Shown: positions 19,898 through 29,872, counted from the first letter of the stretch. The stretch is 56,014 bases of DNA from Methylobacterium sp. (GCF_019750675.1 NZ_JAIEOF010000164.1:1-56014); one strand, 5' to 3'. The notes: generated by a model from the sequence alone, not told the origin. Translations and numbers: made by a program.

Positions 19898-21703
19898 TCA
19901 GGGCTGGTTGGCGGCGAGGTAGGCGCGCCAGCCCCCGTGATGGGTGATCTCCGGGGCGCCCGCCACCGCGTGCGCCTCGCACAGGAAGCCGGAGGCCGTC
20001 TCGCCATCGGCCAGGGTGATCTTGCCGATGCCGAGGGGGGCGGGGATCGCGGCGGCGAAGCGCCCGAAGCTCGCCGGATCGAGGCTCCAGACCTCGACCT
20101 CCAGGCCCGGCCCGGGATGGCCGGGCTCGCGCACGAGGCCGGGTTTGGCCGGCACCGTGCCGGGCAGGGCGAAGAGGCGGTAATCGGCCGCCGTGCGGGT
20201 GGCCCGCAGGAAGCGCGCGCCGAGATCCTGGAGTTGGTGGTTGAGGGCGAGGCCCGTGAGGTGGGCGCCCACCACCACGAGCGGAATCGCATCGGGCTCG
20301 GCCGCCGGCACGAGGCTCGCCGCCGGCAGGGCGGCGGCCCGGTCGAGTCCCATGCCGCCCGCGAGCGCACGGTGCAGGGCGTCGGCCCATGGACTGAGCG
20401 CCTCGTCCGTGAAGCCCGGCGCCACCAGCATCACGCCCGCCGGCAGCCCGTCCCGGCGAAATCCCGCCGGAACCGCGATGGCGGCCATGCCGAGCAGGTT
20501 GGCGAAGTTCGTGTAGCGCCCAAAATGACTGTTGCGGAGGATAGGTTCCGCCTGCATCTCGGCCACCGAATAGGTGGTGGGCGAGGTGGGCAGCAACAGG
20601 ATGTCGAGTTCGCCCAGGATCATGTCCGTGCGGCGCTTGCACGCCTCAAAGGCGTAGCGCCCCCTGAACGCGTCGACGGCGCTGTAGCGCTTGGCGGACT
20701 CGACGATGGCGCGGACGCTCGGGTCCATGGCGGCCGCGTGATCCGCGTGGAACGTCTCGATGGCCGCCAGCCGCTCGGCCACCCAGGGGCCGTCGTAGAG
20801 CAAGGCAGCGATCTCGCGGAACGGGGCATAGTCAAACGGCACCGCCACGCCGCCAAGCCCTCCCAGCCGGGCGATGGCGGCGTCGTAGAGCGCCGCGGTC
20901 TCGGCATCGCCGTAGAACTCGCGCTCGGCGGGCGCCAGCACGCCGAAGCGCAGACCTGTGGCCGGCAGCGCCCGCGGAACCGCCATCCGCGAATAGGGAT
21001 CGGCGGGATCGAACCCCTCCGCCACGCGGCGCACCGCGATGCCATCGCCCACGGTGGCGGAAAACACCGTGATGCAGTCGAGGCTGCGGCAGGCGGGGAC
21101 GAGGCCGGTGGTGCTGAGCGCCCCCGGGGTTGGCTTGATGCCCACGATGTTGTTGAAGGCCGCCGGCACGCGGCCGGACCCGGCCGTATCGGTGCCGAGA
21201 CTGAAGCAGGCGAGCCCGGCCGCCACCGCCACGGCCGAACCGGAGCTCGACCCACCGGAGACGTGCTCGGCGCTGAACACGCTGCGCGGCGCCCCGTAGG
21301 GCGAGCGCGTGCCGTTGAGACCGGTGGCGAACTGGTCGAGATTGGTCTTGCCCGTCACTAAGGCACCGGCCGCCTTCAGGCGCGCCACCACGACCGCGTC
21401 CGCCTCGGGCGTGTAAGCGAAGGCCGGGCAAGCGGCGGTCGTGGGCAAGCCCGCCACGTCGATGTTGTCCTTGACCGCGAAGGGCAGGCCCCACAGCGGC
21501 AGCGAATTCGGGACCGGATGGCGCTCGATGAGGTCGCGGGCGGCCGCGACGAGGTCGTCCCGGTTCACCATCGTGATGAAGATCGCCGGATCGGCGGAGG
21601 TCGCCATGCGGTCCGCGACGATGCCGGCCACGGCAACGGGATCGAGGGCCCCGGACGCGTAGGCCGCGCGCAGGGTCGCGGCATCGAGGATGGTGGGCAG
21701 CAT
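19898..21703 (-). CDS. atzF: Allophanate hydrolase
   Basis: Amidase signature GGSSSGSAVAVAAGL...GTDTAGSGRVPAAFNNIVGIKPTPG plus C-terminal domain PLVVVGAHLTGLALNHQLQDLGARFL. Confidence 0.92.
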   Translation of the reverse strand: MLPTILDAATLRAAYASGALDPVAVAGIVADRMATSADPAIFITMVNRDDLVAAARDLIERHPVPNSLPLWGLPFAVKDNIDVAGLPTTAACPAFAYTPEADAVVVARLKAAGALVTGKTNLDQFATGLNGTRSPYGAPRSVFSAEHVSGGSSSGSAVAVAAGLACFSLGTDTAGSGRVPAAFNNIVGIKPTPGALSTTGLVPACRSLDCITVFSATVGDGIAVRRVAEGFDPADPYSRMAVPRALPATGLRFGVLAPAEREFYGDAETAALYDAAIARLGGLGGVAVPFDYAPFREIAALLYDGPWVAERLAAIETFHADHAAAMDPSVRAIVESAKRYSAVDAFRGRYAFEACKRRTDMILGELDILLLPTSPTTYSVAEMQAEPILRNSHFGRYTNFANLLGMAAIAVPAGFRRDGLPAGVMLVAPGFTDEALSPWADALHRALAGGMGLDRAAALPAASLVPAAEPDAIPLVVVGAHLTGLALNHQLQDLGARFLRATRTAADYRLFALPGTVPAKPGLVREPGHPGPGLEVEVWSLDPASFGRFAAAIPAPLGIGKITLADGETASGFLCEAHAVAGAPEITHHGGWRAYLAANQP

Positions 21704-21873
21704 CGGTACGGGTCTCCTCGATCGGCGCGGCGGGCTTTTCGCCGTGCCGCGTGCGGCCCGCGGCGGCGGGTTTCGATGGTCCGGCTAGAGGTCGGGGCGC
21801 CCCTGCGGCCGAGGTTGCATCCTCCGTGCCGACGCGGCGGCCGAGCGCGCGGTGACGGGCGTTCGCGACACCC

Positions 21874-22740
21874 TCAGGCCTGCCAGACCCGCGGGAGCGG
21901 CTGCCCGCGATAGGCGGTCAGGAGACGCTGTGCCAGCGTCCGGAGCGCATCCGGATCGGCGGCGAGGCACCGCACGACGAGATGACCGTTCCAGGCGGAG
22001 GCCGCCGCCGTGACGCCGGCCATCGCGACGTCGTCGAGGATCGCGCGGGCCTGCTCCAGGCGGCCCTCCGCCTCGGGGGAGACGTCGAGCAGGGTCGCCA
22101 TGGCCCGGGCGCCTCCGCCGATCGCCGCGCGCGCGAGCTGGGCCGAGAGATCGCCGTCGAGGCGCACGGAATCCGCATAGACCAGACGCCCTCCGCGCCG
22201 GATGCGCCAGATATCGGTGAGATGCCCCCGCGTGATCGGCTCCCGGCGCGCCGTGCGCCCGAACGTGACGGCCTCGAAAGCGAGGAGCCGCGCATCCGGC
22301 GCCAGATCCGCCGAGAATCGCCGCTCCAGGGTGGCCTGGTCGAACAGGATCGTCTCCTGCGGCAGGAAGGCGAGGCGCCCCCCGGCCGCGAGGGTGGTGC
22401 ACGTCGTCAGGCGGCTGACCGGGCCATCGGAGCGGTAGATCTTCTCGGCGGCCGTCGTCGTCAGGACGAGATCGGCACCGGCCCCGACTTCGACCGTCAC
22501 GTCGAAGGTGTCGCCGCAGGCGATGCCCCCGGCCGTGTTGAGGAGGACGGCCTCGCAGGGACCGCGCATCCGGCGCGGCAGGCGCAGGCGGGCCGGGCCC
22601 GCCTCCGCGATGTCGCGGATGCGGGTGTCGTGGCCGTCCGCGCAGTCGACACTGAGGTGAATGCGCCCGCGCGAGCGCTGACGCTCGGGCGCCGCGACGG
22701 GCAGGGGCGAACGGTCCGGATCGAGCAAGACGGCGCTCAC
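21874..22740 (-). CDS. ureD: Urease accessory protein UreD
   Basis: ARLRLPRRMRGPCEAVLLNTAGGIACGDTFDVTVEVGAGADLVLTTTAAEKIYRS typical UreD; GTG start overlaps sseA stop by 4 nt (GTGA). Confidence 0.9.
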   Translation of the reverse strand: MSAVLLDPDRSPLPVAAPERQRSRGRIHLSVDCADGHDTRIRDIAEAGPARLRLPRRMRGPCEAVLLNTAGGIACGDTFDVTVEVGAGADLVLTTTAAEKIYRSDGPVSRLTTCTTLAAGGRLAFLPQETILFDQATLERRFSADLAPDARLLAFEAVTFGRTARREPITRGHLTDIWRIRRGGRLVYADSVRLDGDLSAQLARAAIGGGARAMATLLDVSPEAEGRLEQARAILDDVAMAGVTAAASAWNGHLVVRCLAADPDALRTLAQRLLTAYRGQPLPRVWQA

Positions 22741-23585
22741 GCCGGACCGGTCGCCACGGGACGGGCGGGATCGGCCCCCCATTCCGACCAGGAGCCGTCG
22801 TAGAGCGCGCGCTGAGGGCGTCCCAGGGTCTCCAGGGCCAGACCGACGATCGCCGCGGTGACGCCGGATCCGCAGGTTGTGACCACGGGCCGGTTCACGT
22901 CGACGCCGGCTTCGGCGAAGACCGCCCGCAGGGCCTCCGGGTCCTTCAGGCGTCCCTCGGATTGAAGCGCGGCGTAATGGACGTTGCGGGCGCCCGGCAT
23001 GTGGCCGGGGCGGACGCCGGGACGAGGCTCCGCCTCCTCGCCGCGGAAGCGCGGCGCGGAGCGAGCGTCCACCAGTTGCGCGGTGCCGGTCTCGAGGGCG
23101 CGTGCGACGTCGCCGGCATCGGCCACGGCGCCGTGGTCGAGGCGGGCGGTGAAGTGACGCCGGGTACGCGGGCGCCCCTCGCCCTCCTCCACGGGGTAGC
23201 CGGCCGCGATCCAGGCCGGCAGGCCGCCCTCGAGGATCTCGACGTCGCGCACCCCGAAGGTCTGCAGCATCCAGCGCACCCGCGGCGCCGAGAACAGGCC
23301 CATCCCGTCATAGACCACGATGTGCGCCCCGTCGCCGATGCCCAGCGCCCGCATGCGGGACGCGAAGACCTCCGGGCGCGGAAGCGTGTGGGGGAGGGGC
23401 GAGGTCTCATCGCTCATCGTGTCGATGTCGAAGCGGATCGCGCCGGGGATGTGCCCGGCCAGGTACTCGCCGCGCGCGTCGCGACCCTGGGCCGGCAGGT
23501 ACCAGGACGCGTCGAGGATCACGATGTCGGGTGCGCCGAGGCGGGCGTGGAGCCATTCGGCCGTGACAAAGGGCGTCGTCGCCAT
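22737..23585 (-). CDS. sseA: 3-mercaptopyruvate/thiosulfate sulfurtransferase (two rhodanese domains)
   Basis: FVTAEWLHARLGAPDIVILDASWYLP...YDGMGLFSAPRVRWMLQTFG...TTCGSGVTAAI (CGSGVTA active site). Confidence 0.93.
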   Translation of the reverse strand: MATTPFVTAEWLHARLGAPDIVILDASWYLPAQGRDARGEYLAGHIPGAIRFDIDTMSDETSPLPHTLPRPEVFASRMRALGIGDGAHIVVYDGMGLFSAPRVRWMLQTFGVRDVEILEGGLPAWIAAGYPVEEGEGRPRTRRHFTARLDHGAVADAGDVARALETGTAQLVDARSAPRFRGEEAEPRPGVRPGHMPGARNVHYAALQSEGRLKDPEALRAVFAEAGVDVNRPVVTTCGSGVTAAIVGLALETLGRPQRALYDGSWSEWGADPARPVATGPA

Positions 23586-23764
23586 GGTGTTCTCTGTTCG
23601 ATGGGCCGGGGGGGACTCCGGCCGGGACACGCCCTCGGGCGCTCACGAACCGGCACCAAACCACATCCGGACAGGTGTTGCACGCCCGGCTGGCGCGCCG
23701 ACCAACCGAACCCGCAACTTCGCGACGGCGTTGACACCCGGTAGATCGACCTCAGGAGCCCCTC

Positions 23765-24136
23765 ATGCGCATCGCGATCATCCTGCTCACCGCCTCGACC
23801 CTGGCCCTCGGCGCGGCGGCCGCCCAAGCGCAGACCGGCGGGTCGGGAAGTACCGGCGGCATGAACAATTCTGGCATGAGCAGTCCTGGCATGAGCAGTC
23901 CTGGCATGAGCAGTCCTGGCATGAGCAGTTCCGGCGTGAACAATCCCGGCATGAACAATCCCGGCATGGGCAGTCCGGGCGGCGTCGGCAGCACCGGCGG
24001 CGCGGGGGTGACCGGCAGCACGGGTGGGGTCGGACCGGGGACCGGCGCCGCGCGGAATCCGAGTGCGGCCCCTATCCCGAGCACCGGAGGCGGCATCAGG
24101 TCCGGTGGCGCGCCGGCGGGTGCGCTGCCGCGCTGA
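23765..24136 (+). CDS. Small secreted protein with GMSSP/GMNNP pentapeptide-like tandem repeats
   Basis: Signal peptide MRIAIILLTASTLALGAAAAQAQ followed by GMNNS-GMSSP-GMSSP-GMSSP-GMSSS-GVNNP-GMNNP-GMGSP; RBS aggag upstream. Confidence 0.75.
   Translation: MRIAIILLTASTLALGAAAAQAQTGGSGSTGGMNNSGMSSPGMSSPGMSSPGMSSSGVNNPGMNNPGMGSPGGVGSTGGAGVTGSTGGVGPGTGAARNPSAAPIPSTGGGIRSGGAPAGALPR
23858..23977 (+). repeat. 15-nt in-frame tandem repeat (8 units, ggcatgagcagtcct-like)
   Basis: Directly visible repeats ggcatgagcagtcct x3 plus diverged copies. Confidence 0.95.
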
Positions 24137-24250
24137 GATCCATCGCGCCGGCCTTTTTCGTCGCAGCCGGGCGACGCACGGTGCCAAGGCGGAGAGCGGC
24201 GGCTATGGAGGAAGCGGCACCGCTACCGCAGAACGCCCCCAGGACATGCT

Positions 24251-24505
24251 TTGACCCCGCGCGAGACCTATCACATCGAAGTGCTCGCCTCGGAGGACGA
24301 GGCCGGCGCGCGCGGCGAGGACCCGGTGAGCCAGCGCATCTCCGTGCGGACCGGCTCCGTCGAGGCCGCCAAGGAGCGGGCCCTCTCGGTGTTCGCCCGG
24401 GCCCGCGCGCCGCAGCGCTCGGGCGCGCCGGCCGAGGCGGTGCGGGTGATCGACGGCGCCGGCACGGAAGTGTTCCGCTGGAGCCGGTTCGACGAGCGGA
24501 CCTGA
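24251..24505 (+). CDS. Hypothetical protein (TTG start uncertain)
   Basis: 84 aa, MTPRETYHIEVLASEDEAG...RVIDGAGTEVFRWSRFDERT; plausible soluble protein. Confidence 0.5.
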   Translation: MTPRETYHIEVLASEDEAGARGEDPVSQRISVRTGSVEAAKERALSVFARARAPQRSGAPAEAVRVIDGAGTEVFRWSRFDERT

Positions 24506-24521
24506 GGGATCGAGACCCGGC

Positions 24522-24878
24522 ATGCGGCGCGCCCTGATCCTTCCGACTCTGGTTCTCGTCTTCGCGGCCCTGTTCCTGCGCAGCTACACCGTGCCGCCGG
24601 CCCCCGACCGCCGCGGCGGCACGGTGGTCTCGCTGAACTGGCCGAACCGCCCCCTGTTCGGCAGCCCGCGCGGCGCGTGCCTCGATCTCGCGGAGGGCCA
24701 GCCGGTGATCGCCTGCCTGATCGCCTCCGTGGCGCAGGCGCGTCAGGACGGCATCCCCCTGCTGCAGCTCGGGTTCTGCGCCACCTGCTACGGGCTCTCG
24801 CAGCGCCTCGCCACCCTCGGGCGCGACGAGGCCGCGACCCGGGCGCGCCTCGCCGAGATCGGGCGCTTCGGCTGGTGA
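24522..24878 (+). CDS. Hypothetical membrane-anchored/exported protein
   Basis: 118 aa with N-terminal hydrophobic segment MRRALILPTLVLVFAALFL. Confidence 0.5.
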   Translation: MRRALILPTLVLVFAALFLRSYTVPPAPDRRGGTVVSLNWPNRPLFGSPRGACLDLAEGQPVIACLIASVAQARQDGIPLLQLGFCATCYGLSQRLATLGRDEAATRARLAEIGRFGW

Positions 24879-24953
24879 GGCCTGGATCGCGTCGGTGCCA
24901 CGCGGCTTACCACGGACCCCGCACAGGTGCGGGATCGCGCGGCGTGAGGGGGC

Positions 24954-26162
24954 TCAGACCGGGTCGCCGGCGTCGGTTTGCCGGCGGGCGCGCAGGCGGT
25001 CGCGCCAGCCCTTGACCCGGACGTTGGCGGCGGCGCGCGCCCGCTCCAGGCGCGCGGCGAGGGGAAAGAGCGGATCGCCGCCCCGGGTTTCGACGAGGAT
25101 GTGGGCGAGGGCCAGGCGCTCGGTCCAGAAGGTCTCCGGCAGGGTGTAGTTCGGCGGCGCGCAGGAATCCGCGCTGGCGATCGCGGGGTCGGCGACGAGG
25201 TCCTGGGTGAGCTGGTGGAAGGCGAGGGCGCCGGGGGAATGCCGGGCGACCGACGCGTCGTAGGAAATCTTCAGGCTCCAGAGCCGCTTACCGGTGACGA
25301 AGCTGACCACCGCCGCCAGCGTGCGCCCGTCGCGGCGCAGGCGGTCGATCCGGACGTCGCCGCGGGCGCCGAAGGCCGCGATGGCCGCGCGCATCATCGC
25401 GGCCTGGCGGGGATCGTCAGCGATGGCGGTGCCGCGCCGCCCCTTCCAGCCGGCGCTCTCCAGGGCGATGTAGTCGTCGATGGCGGCGGGCAGGTCGGCC
25501 GGATCGCGGATCGTCTCGACGCTGACCGGCCCGTCCGCGTTGAGACGCTCCCAGGCTTGGCGCAGCTTGCGGCGCTTTCGGGACGAAAGATGCGCGAGGT
25601 ATGCAGTCCGCGCCGCGGAATCGCGCCCCGTCAGGTCGAGGAGGGCGCGCTCGTGCGCCCAGAACCGGGCGTGGCGGAGCCGGTTGCGGTCGAGCCAGCC
25701 GGAGAGGAGTTCGGCGAAGGGGCCTTGCGTGGGCACGTGGGTCAGCATCAGGCGCGGACCGATCAGGTGGCGCAGGCCGAGGAACAGGGCGTCGAGGGCG
25801 CGGGCCGGTTCGGCGGCGTCGAGGAGGGGCACCCCGAAGACTCCGAACTCGTGCATCCATCCCATCGTGAGGACGAGGGGCAGGCCCCAGCGCAGGCGCC
25901 TGACCCGCACCGGCCAGGCGCCGAGGAGATGCAGGCCCGGCTCCTCCGGCGCCCGGTCGCCCACCAGGGCCACCTGCACGCCGTGGCCGAAGGCGCCCGA
26001 GGCCGGCAGGGCGAAGTCGGGGTCGTAGAACAGGTTGTCGACGAGGGGCCGGCGGCTGAGGTCGCGCCAGGCCGCGATCCAGGGGGCGTTCGCCTCGAGG
26101 GGGCGCAGGGCGACCACGAGGCCGTCCGGCGTCACCACGCTGCGGGACCGGATCTGTCGCAT
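24954..26162 (-). CDS. GNAT/FemAB-like (BcsL/CelD-type) acetyltransferase
   Basis: 403-codon ORF; SSRKRRKLRQAWERL...YIALESAGWKGRRGTAIADDPRQAAMMRAAI...WSLKISYD pattern of the GNAT_acetyltransf_6 group; overlaps upstream flippase by ATGA. Confidence 0.75.
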   Translation of the reverse strand: MRQIRSRSVVTPDGLVVALRPLEANAPWIAAWRDLSRRPLVDNLFYDPDFALPASGAFGHGVQVALVGDRAPEEPGLHLLGAWPVRVRRLRWGLPLVLTMGWMHEFGVFGVPLLDAAEPARALDALFLGLRHLIGPRLMLTHVPTQGPFAELLSGWLDRNRLRHARFWAHERALLDLTGRDSAARTAYLAHLSSRKRRKLRQAWERLNADGPVSVETIRDPADLPAAIDDYIALESAGWKGRRGTAIADDPRQAAMMRAAIAAFGARGDVRIDRLRRDGRTLAAVVSFVTGKRLWSLKISYDASVARHSPGALAFHQLTQDLVADPAIASADSCAPPNYTLPETFWTERLALAHILVETRGGDPLFPLAARLERARAAANVRVKGWRDRLRARRQTDAGDPV

Positions 26163-27577
26163 CAGGCGGCTCGCTTGAAGCGGCGGGCCGTGAGGTCGGC
26201 CACGCCGAGGATGTTGAAGGCCCAGCCCGTCGCGACCGAGACCACGGCGAGGCAGGCGAGCTTGAGGGCGAGGCCCGCGCGCGGATCGAGGGGCAGGCGG
26301 TCGAGGCCCGCCAGGATGAGGCCGCACAGGAGCGCGGCGCAGACGATGATCGCCACGTCCCGCACCGGCACCGGCATGCGGCTGCCGCCGCGCGAGCCGA
26401 ACAGGAACACGAGGCAGGCGAGGCCCTGGCCGACCGCCATGGCGAGCGCCGCTCCCTCGACGCCGTAGCGGGGCACCAGCACGGCCGAGAGGGCGCCGAT
26501 GGCGACCAGCAACGTCACCGAGGCCACCGCATCGAGGTGGCTCGTGGGCGTGAAGTAGATCACCTGTCCGAAGTAATAGGCGCGCAGCATCTGCAGGATG
26601 CTCGCGGTCACCAAGAGGGGCGCCACTCGCAGGGCCGTCTCACGGTAATCCGGCCCGAGCAGAATGCCGACGAGGACGTCGTCGAAGGACAGGAAGAACA
26701 CCGCCCCGAAGGCCGCGATCACCGTGAGGAGTCGGGCCGCGTCCTCCAGCACGGGCCGCGCGGCGGGCAGGCCCCCCTCCCGGGCCTCGCGCTTGGCGAT
26801 GGAGACCAGGGCGAGGGCGATGCTGTCGCCGAACACCACGAAGCTCTGGCGCAGGAAGTCGGCGAAGGCCCCGTAGGCGCCGAGTTCACCCACACCGATG
26901 CTGGCCCCGATGATGAGGCGGTCCAGGGTCTGCGCCAGGGCGGCGGCCGCGAAGGACAGCACCAGGGGCCAGCCATAGACCAGCAGGCGCCGGGCCTCGG
27001 CGCGGTCGCCCGGCCCGCGCAGCAGGGCCCGGATGGCGACGAGGGAGGGGATCGCCGCCAGCATGTTGGCGAGCGCCGTCGCCACCAGGAGCGCGACGGC
27101 CTCGCCCCCGCCGAGCAGAGCGGCGCTGCCGAGGCCGAGCACCAGCACGGACCGCAGCACGATGGAAAGGGCGACGGCGCTGACTTCGAGGCGGGTTCGG
27201 GCGATCTCGGCGGCCCCCTCGAAGGCCGTCATGCCGACGACCGCGACGAGGATGGCGGCGGCCGCGCGCGGGGCGATGAGACCCGCCATCGCCGCTCCGG
27301 CCGCGCCGAGGCCGGCCAGCAGCAGCATGCCGCCGAGGAGCCGGACCACCGTGCCGACCTGCAGCGCCGCCCGATCCTCGGCATAGAGGGCGAAGAACGA
27401 GAACTTCGGCCATTGGCAGGTGGCGCTGTAGAGCACCAGCGCCCAGGACAGGACCAGCAGGTAGAGACCGAAAACGTCGGTCGGCGCGAGGCGGGTGAAC
27501 ACCGCCAGGGCCGCCATGTTCAGGGCGGCGGCAAAGCCCCGCGAACCCACATAGGTCAGGGTGTGGCGCGCGATCAT
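26162..27577 (-). CDS. Polysaccharide flippase (Wzx/MOP superfamily)
   Basis: MIARHTLTYVGSRGFAAALNMAALAVFTRLAPTDVFGLYLLVLSWALV... multi-TM MOP-type protein. Confidence 0.8.
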   Translation of the reverse strand: MIARHTLTYVGSRGFAAALNMAALAVFTRLAPTDVFGLYLLVLSWALVLYSATCQWPKFSFFALYAEDRAALQVGTVVRLLGGMLLLAGLGAAGAAMAGLIAPRAAAAILVAVVGMTAFEGAAEIARTRLEVSAVALSIVLRSVLVLGLGSAALLGGGEAVALLVATALANMLAAIPSLVAIRALLRGPGDRAEARRLLVYGWPLVLSFAAAALAQTLDRLIIGASIGVGELGAYGAFADFLRQSFVVFGDSIALALVSIAKREAREGGLPAARPVLEDAARLLTVIAAFGAVFFLSFDDVLVGILLGPDYRETALRVAPLLVTASILQMLRAYYFGQVIYFTPTSHLDAVASVTLLVAIGALSAVLVPRYGVEGAALAMAVGQGLACLVFLFGSRGGSRMPVPVRDVAIIVCAALLCGLILAGLDRLPLDPRAGLALKLACLAVVSVATGWAFNILGVADLTARRFKRAA

Positions 27578-28005
27578 GGGTCCCCAGGGCGCAACCAGCC
27601 CGGCCGGTCGCTCCGGCCTCGTTCGCCTGCGGTAACACGCCAACGTTGCCGACACGTCAACGGTCCCGGAGCGAAGGCACGGCGAGGGCGCCTCATGCGC
27701 CTGACGCATGAGGGCCGGTCGGACGACGCCGCGTGGCGGTGCTTCGATTGACTTCGCAAGCGCGAAGGCTCATATCGCGACTGCAGCGTCAGCGGCCGTC
27801 ATGGTTCCGCTTGAGAGGGCTGCGTGACGGATCGCCGGATCGCATCAGCGGGCCCCGAGCGACCTGAGCCCCTCTCTTCAACGTGCATGCACCCGGACTG
27901 CCCCCGCACGCGGGCGGCTCCAGCTCAACGGACCGACCATCGTCTTCGATGACGCGCCTCGCCACGAGGTCGTCCGGCACGGTCCCGCTGCCTGAAAGTT
28001 ATTCC

Positions 28006-29505
28006 TTGACCCAATTCACCGATTTCGGCCTCGCCCAGCCCGTGCTGCGGGCGCTGGAGGAGGCCGGCTACAAGAGCCCGACCCCGATCCAGGCGCAGGC
28101 CATCGCCCCCGCCATGCAGGGCCGCGACCTCTGCGGCATCGCCCAGACGGGCACCGGCAAGACCGCGGCCTTCGCGCTGCCGATCCTGCACCGCCTCGCC
28201 GAGACCCCGCGCCGGCCCATCCGCCGCGGCTGCCGCGTGCTCGTGCTCTCGCCGACACGCGAACTCGCCAACCAGATCGCCGAAAACTTCTCCGACTACG
28301 GGAAATACCTGTCGTTCACCAACACCGTGGTGTTCGGCGGGGTCACCATCTCCCGTCAGGAGAAGGCGCTGGCCAACGGCGTCGACATCCTGGTCGCCAC
28401 GCCGGGCCGCCTCATGGACCTCATCGAGCGCCGCTCGCTGACCCTCGAGGCCGTCGAGATCCTCGTCCTCGACGAGGCCGACCAGATGCTCGACCTCGGC
28501 TTCATCCACGCCCTCAAGCGCATCGTGAAGATGCTGCCGAAGGAGCGCCAGAGCCTGTTCTTCTCGGCCACCATGCCGAAGAACATCGCCAGCCTCGCCG
28601 ACCAGTATCTGCGTGATCCGGTCCAGGTCGCCGTCACGCCGGTCGCCACCACCGCCGAGCGCGTGACACAGGAGGTCATCTTCGCCCATACGGGCGCCAA
28701 GCAGGCGCTGCTGAACCACATCCTGCGCGATCCGGGAATCGAGCGCGTGCTCGTCTTCACCCGGACCAAGCACGGCGCCGACCGCGTGGTGCGCGGCCTG
28801 GAGAAGGTCTCGATCAACGCCTCCGCCATCCACGGCAACAAGTCCCAGCCGCAGCGCGAGCGGGCGCTGGCCGCCTTCAAGGACGGCTCCTGCCGGGTTC
28901 TTGTCGCCACCGACATCGCGGCACGCGGCATCGACGTCGAGGCCGTGAGCCACGTCATCAACTACGATCTGCCGAACGTGCCGGAGAGCTACGTCCACCG
29001 CATCGGCCGCACCGCGCGCGCCGGGGCGAACGGGCTCGCGATCTCGTTCTGCAACGACGAGGAGAAGGCCTACCTGCGGGATATCGAGCGCACCACGCGC
29101 CAGAAGATCCCCGTGGCGGGCTTCCCCGAGGGCTTCAGCCCGCCCTCCCGCCAGGAAGCGGCGGACAACGCCCAGGCCGAGGAGCGTCGCCCCGCGCCGA
29201 ACGGCCAGCGTCCCGGCCAGCGCCAGGGCCAGCGTCCGAGCAGCCGCCCCGGCGGCCGGCCCGGCCAGGGCCGTGGCTTCGAGGGTCGCGGCGGCGAGAA
29301 CCGCGGCGGCGCCGGGCGCCCGGCCCGTGCCGACGGAGCGCCCCGTCCGCAGGAGAACCGGGGTGAGCCGCGCGGCGAGCGCCGCCAGGCCGCTCCGGCC
29401 GAGCATCGCTCCGAGCCCCGTGGCGAGCGCCCCCGGGCACCGCGCCCGCAGGGTGGCGGCGAAGGCCGCGCCATCGGTTGGCTGGATCGCGGCCCGCGCT
29501 CCTGA
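28006..29505 (+). CDS. DEAD-box RNA helicase, RhlE-like, with RGG-rich C-terminal tail
   Basis: Q-motif, [34 protein letters not shown] motifs; putative TTG start; Arg/Gly-rich tail. Confidence 0.95.
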   Translation: MTQFTDFGLAQPVLRALEEAGYKSPTPIQAQAIAPAMQGRDLCGIAQTGTGKTAAFALPILHRLAETPRRPIRRGCRVLVLSPTRELANQIAENFSDYGKYLSFTNTVVFGGVTISRQEKALANGVDILVATPGRLMDLIERRSLTLEAVEILVLDEADQMLDLGFIHALKRIVKMLPKERQSLFFSATMPKNIASLADQYLRDPVQVAVTPVATTAERVTQEVIFAHTGAKQALLNHILRDPGIERVLVFTRTKHGADRVVRGLEKVSINASAIHGNKSQPQRERALAAFKDGSCRVLVATDIAARGIDVEAVSHVINYDLPNVPESYVHRIGRTARAGANGLAISFCNDEEKAYLRDIERTTRQKIPVAGFPEGFSPPSRQEAADNAQAEERRPAPNGQRPGQRQGQRPSSRPGGRPGQGRGFEGRGGENRGGAGRPARADGAPRPQENRGEPRGERRQAAPAEHRSEPRGERPRAPRPQGGGEGRAIGWLDRGPRS

Positions 29506-29532
29506 ACCCGACCAGCCTCTGACCAGAGATCA

Positions 29533-29563
29533 CGCCGCCCCGGCCAGCCGGGGCGGCGTTTTT
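29533..29563 (+). terminator. Rho-independent terminator after helicase
   Basis: cgccgccccgg-ccag-ccggggcggcg followed by TTTTT. Confidence 0.9.
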
Positions 29564-29686
29564 CGTCCTGGCATCGGGTGGCTCGACGGGCATGGTCGAG
29601 TCGGCCCAACGACCATTGCCAAGTCGGGCCCGAAGGCCATCTCAAAGGAGCCGGGCCCCTGCGTCCGGCCTTACCGGAGGCGAGCG

Positions 29687-29872
29687 ATGCGGTTTGAACT
29701 GTACCGGGATTCGGCGGGCGGCTGGCGCTGGCGCCTGCGGACCCAGAACGGCAACGTGGTCGCGGATTCCGCCGAAGCCTACGTCCGCCGCGAGGATTGC
29801 GAGCACGGCATCGCGCTGGTGAAGGGCAGCGCCGAGGCGGCGATCGTCGATATGACCCTCAGGATCGCCTGA
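29687..29872 (+). CDS. DUF1508/YegP-family protein
   Basis: MRFELYRDSAGGWRWRLRTQNGNVVADSAEAYVRREDCEHGIALVKGSA matches YegP-like repeat. Confidence 0.85.
   Translation: MRFELYRDSAGGWRWRLRTQNGNVVADSAEAYVRREDCEHGIALVKGSAEAAIVDMTLRIA

Noticed and set aside
17666-21361. 1231-aa plus-strand ORF
   Set aside because: Antisense to the clear GT2 and allophanate hydrolase genes; composition (Val/Arg/Gly/His runs, no motifs) is artefactual
23858-23977. Possible CRISPR-like array
   Set aside because: Units are contiguous 15-nt coding repeats with no spacers and no cas genes nearby
23752-24096. Minus-strand ORF with MPGLLMPGLLMPGLF pentapeptide-like repeats
   Set aside because: Mirror of the 15-nt tandem repeat in the plus-strand secreted protein, which has the signal peptide and RBS
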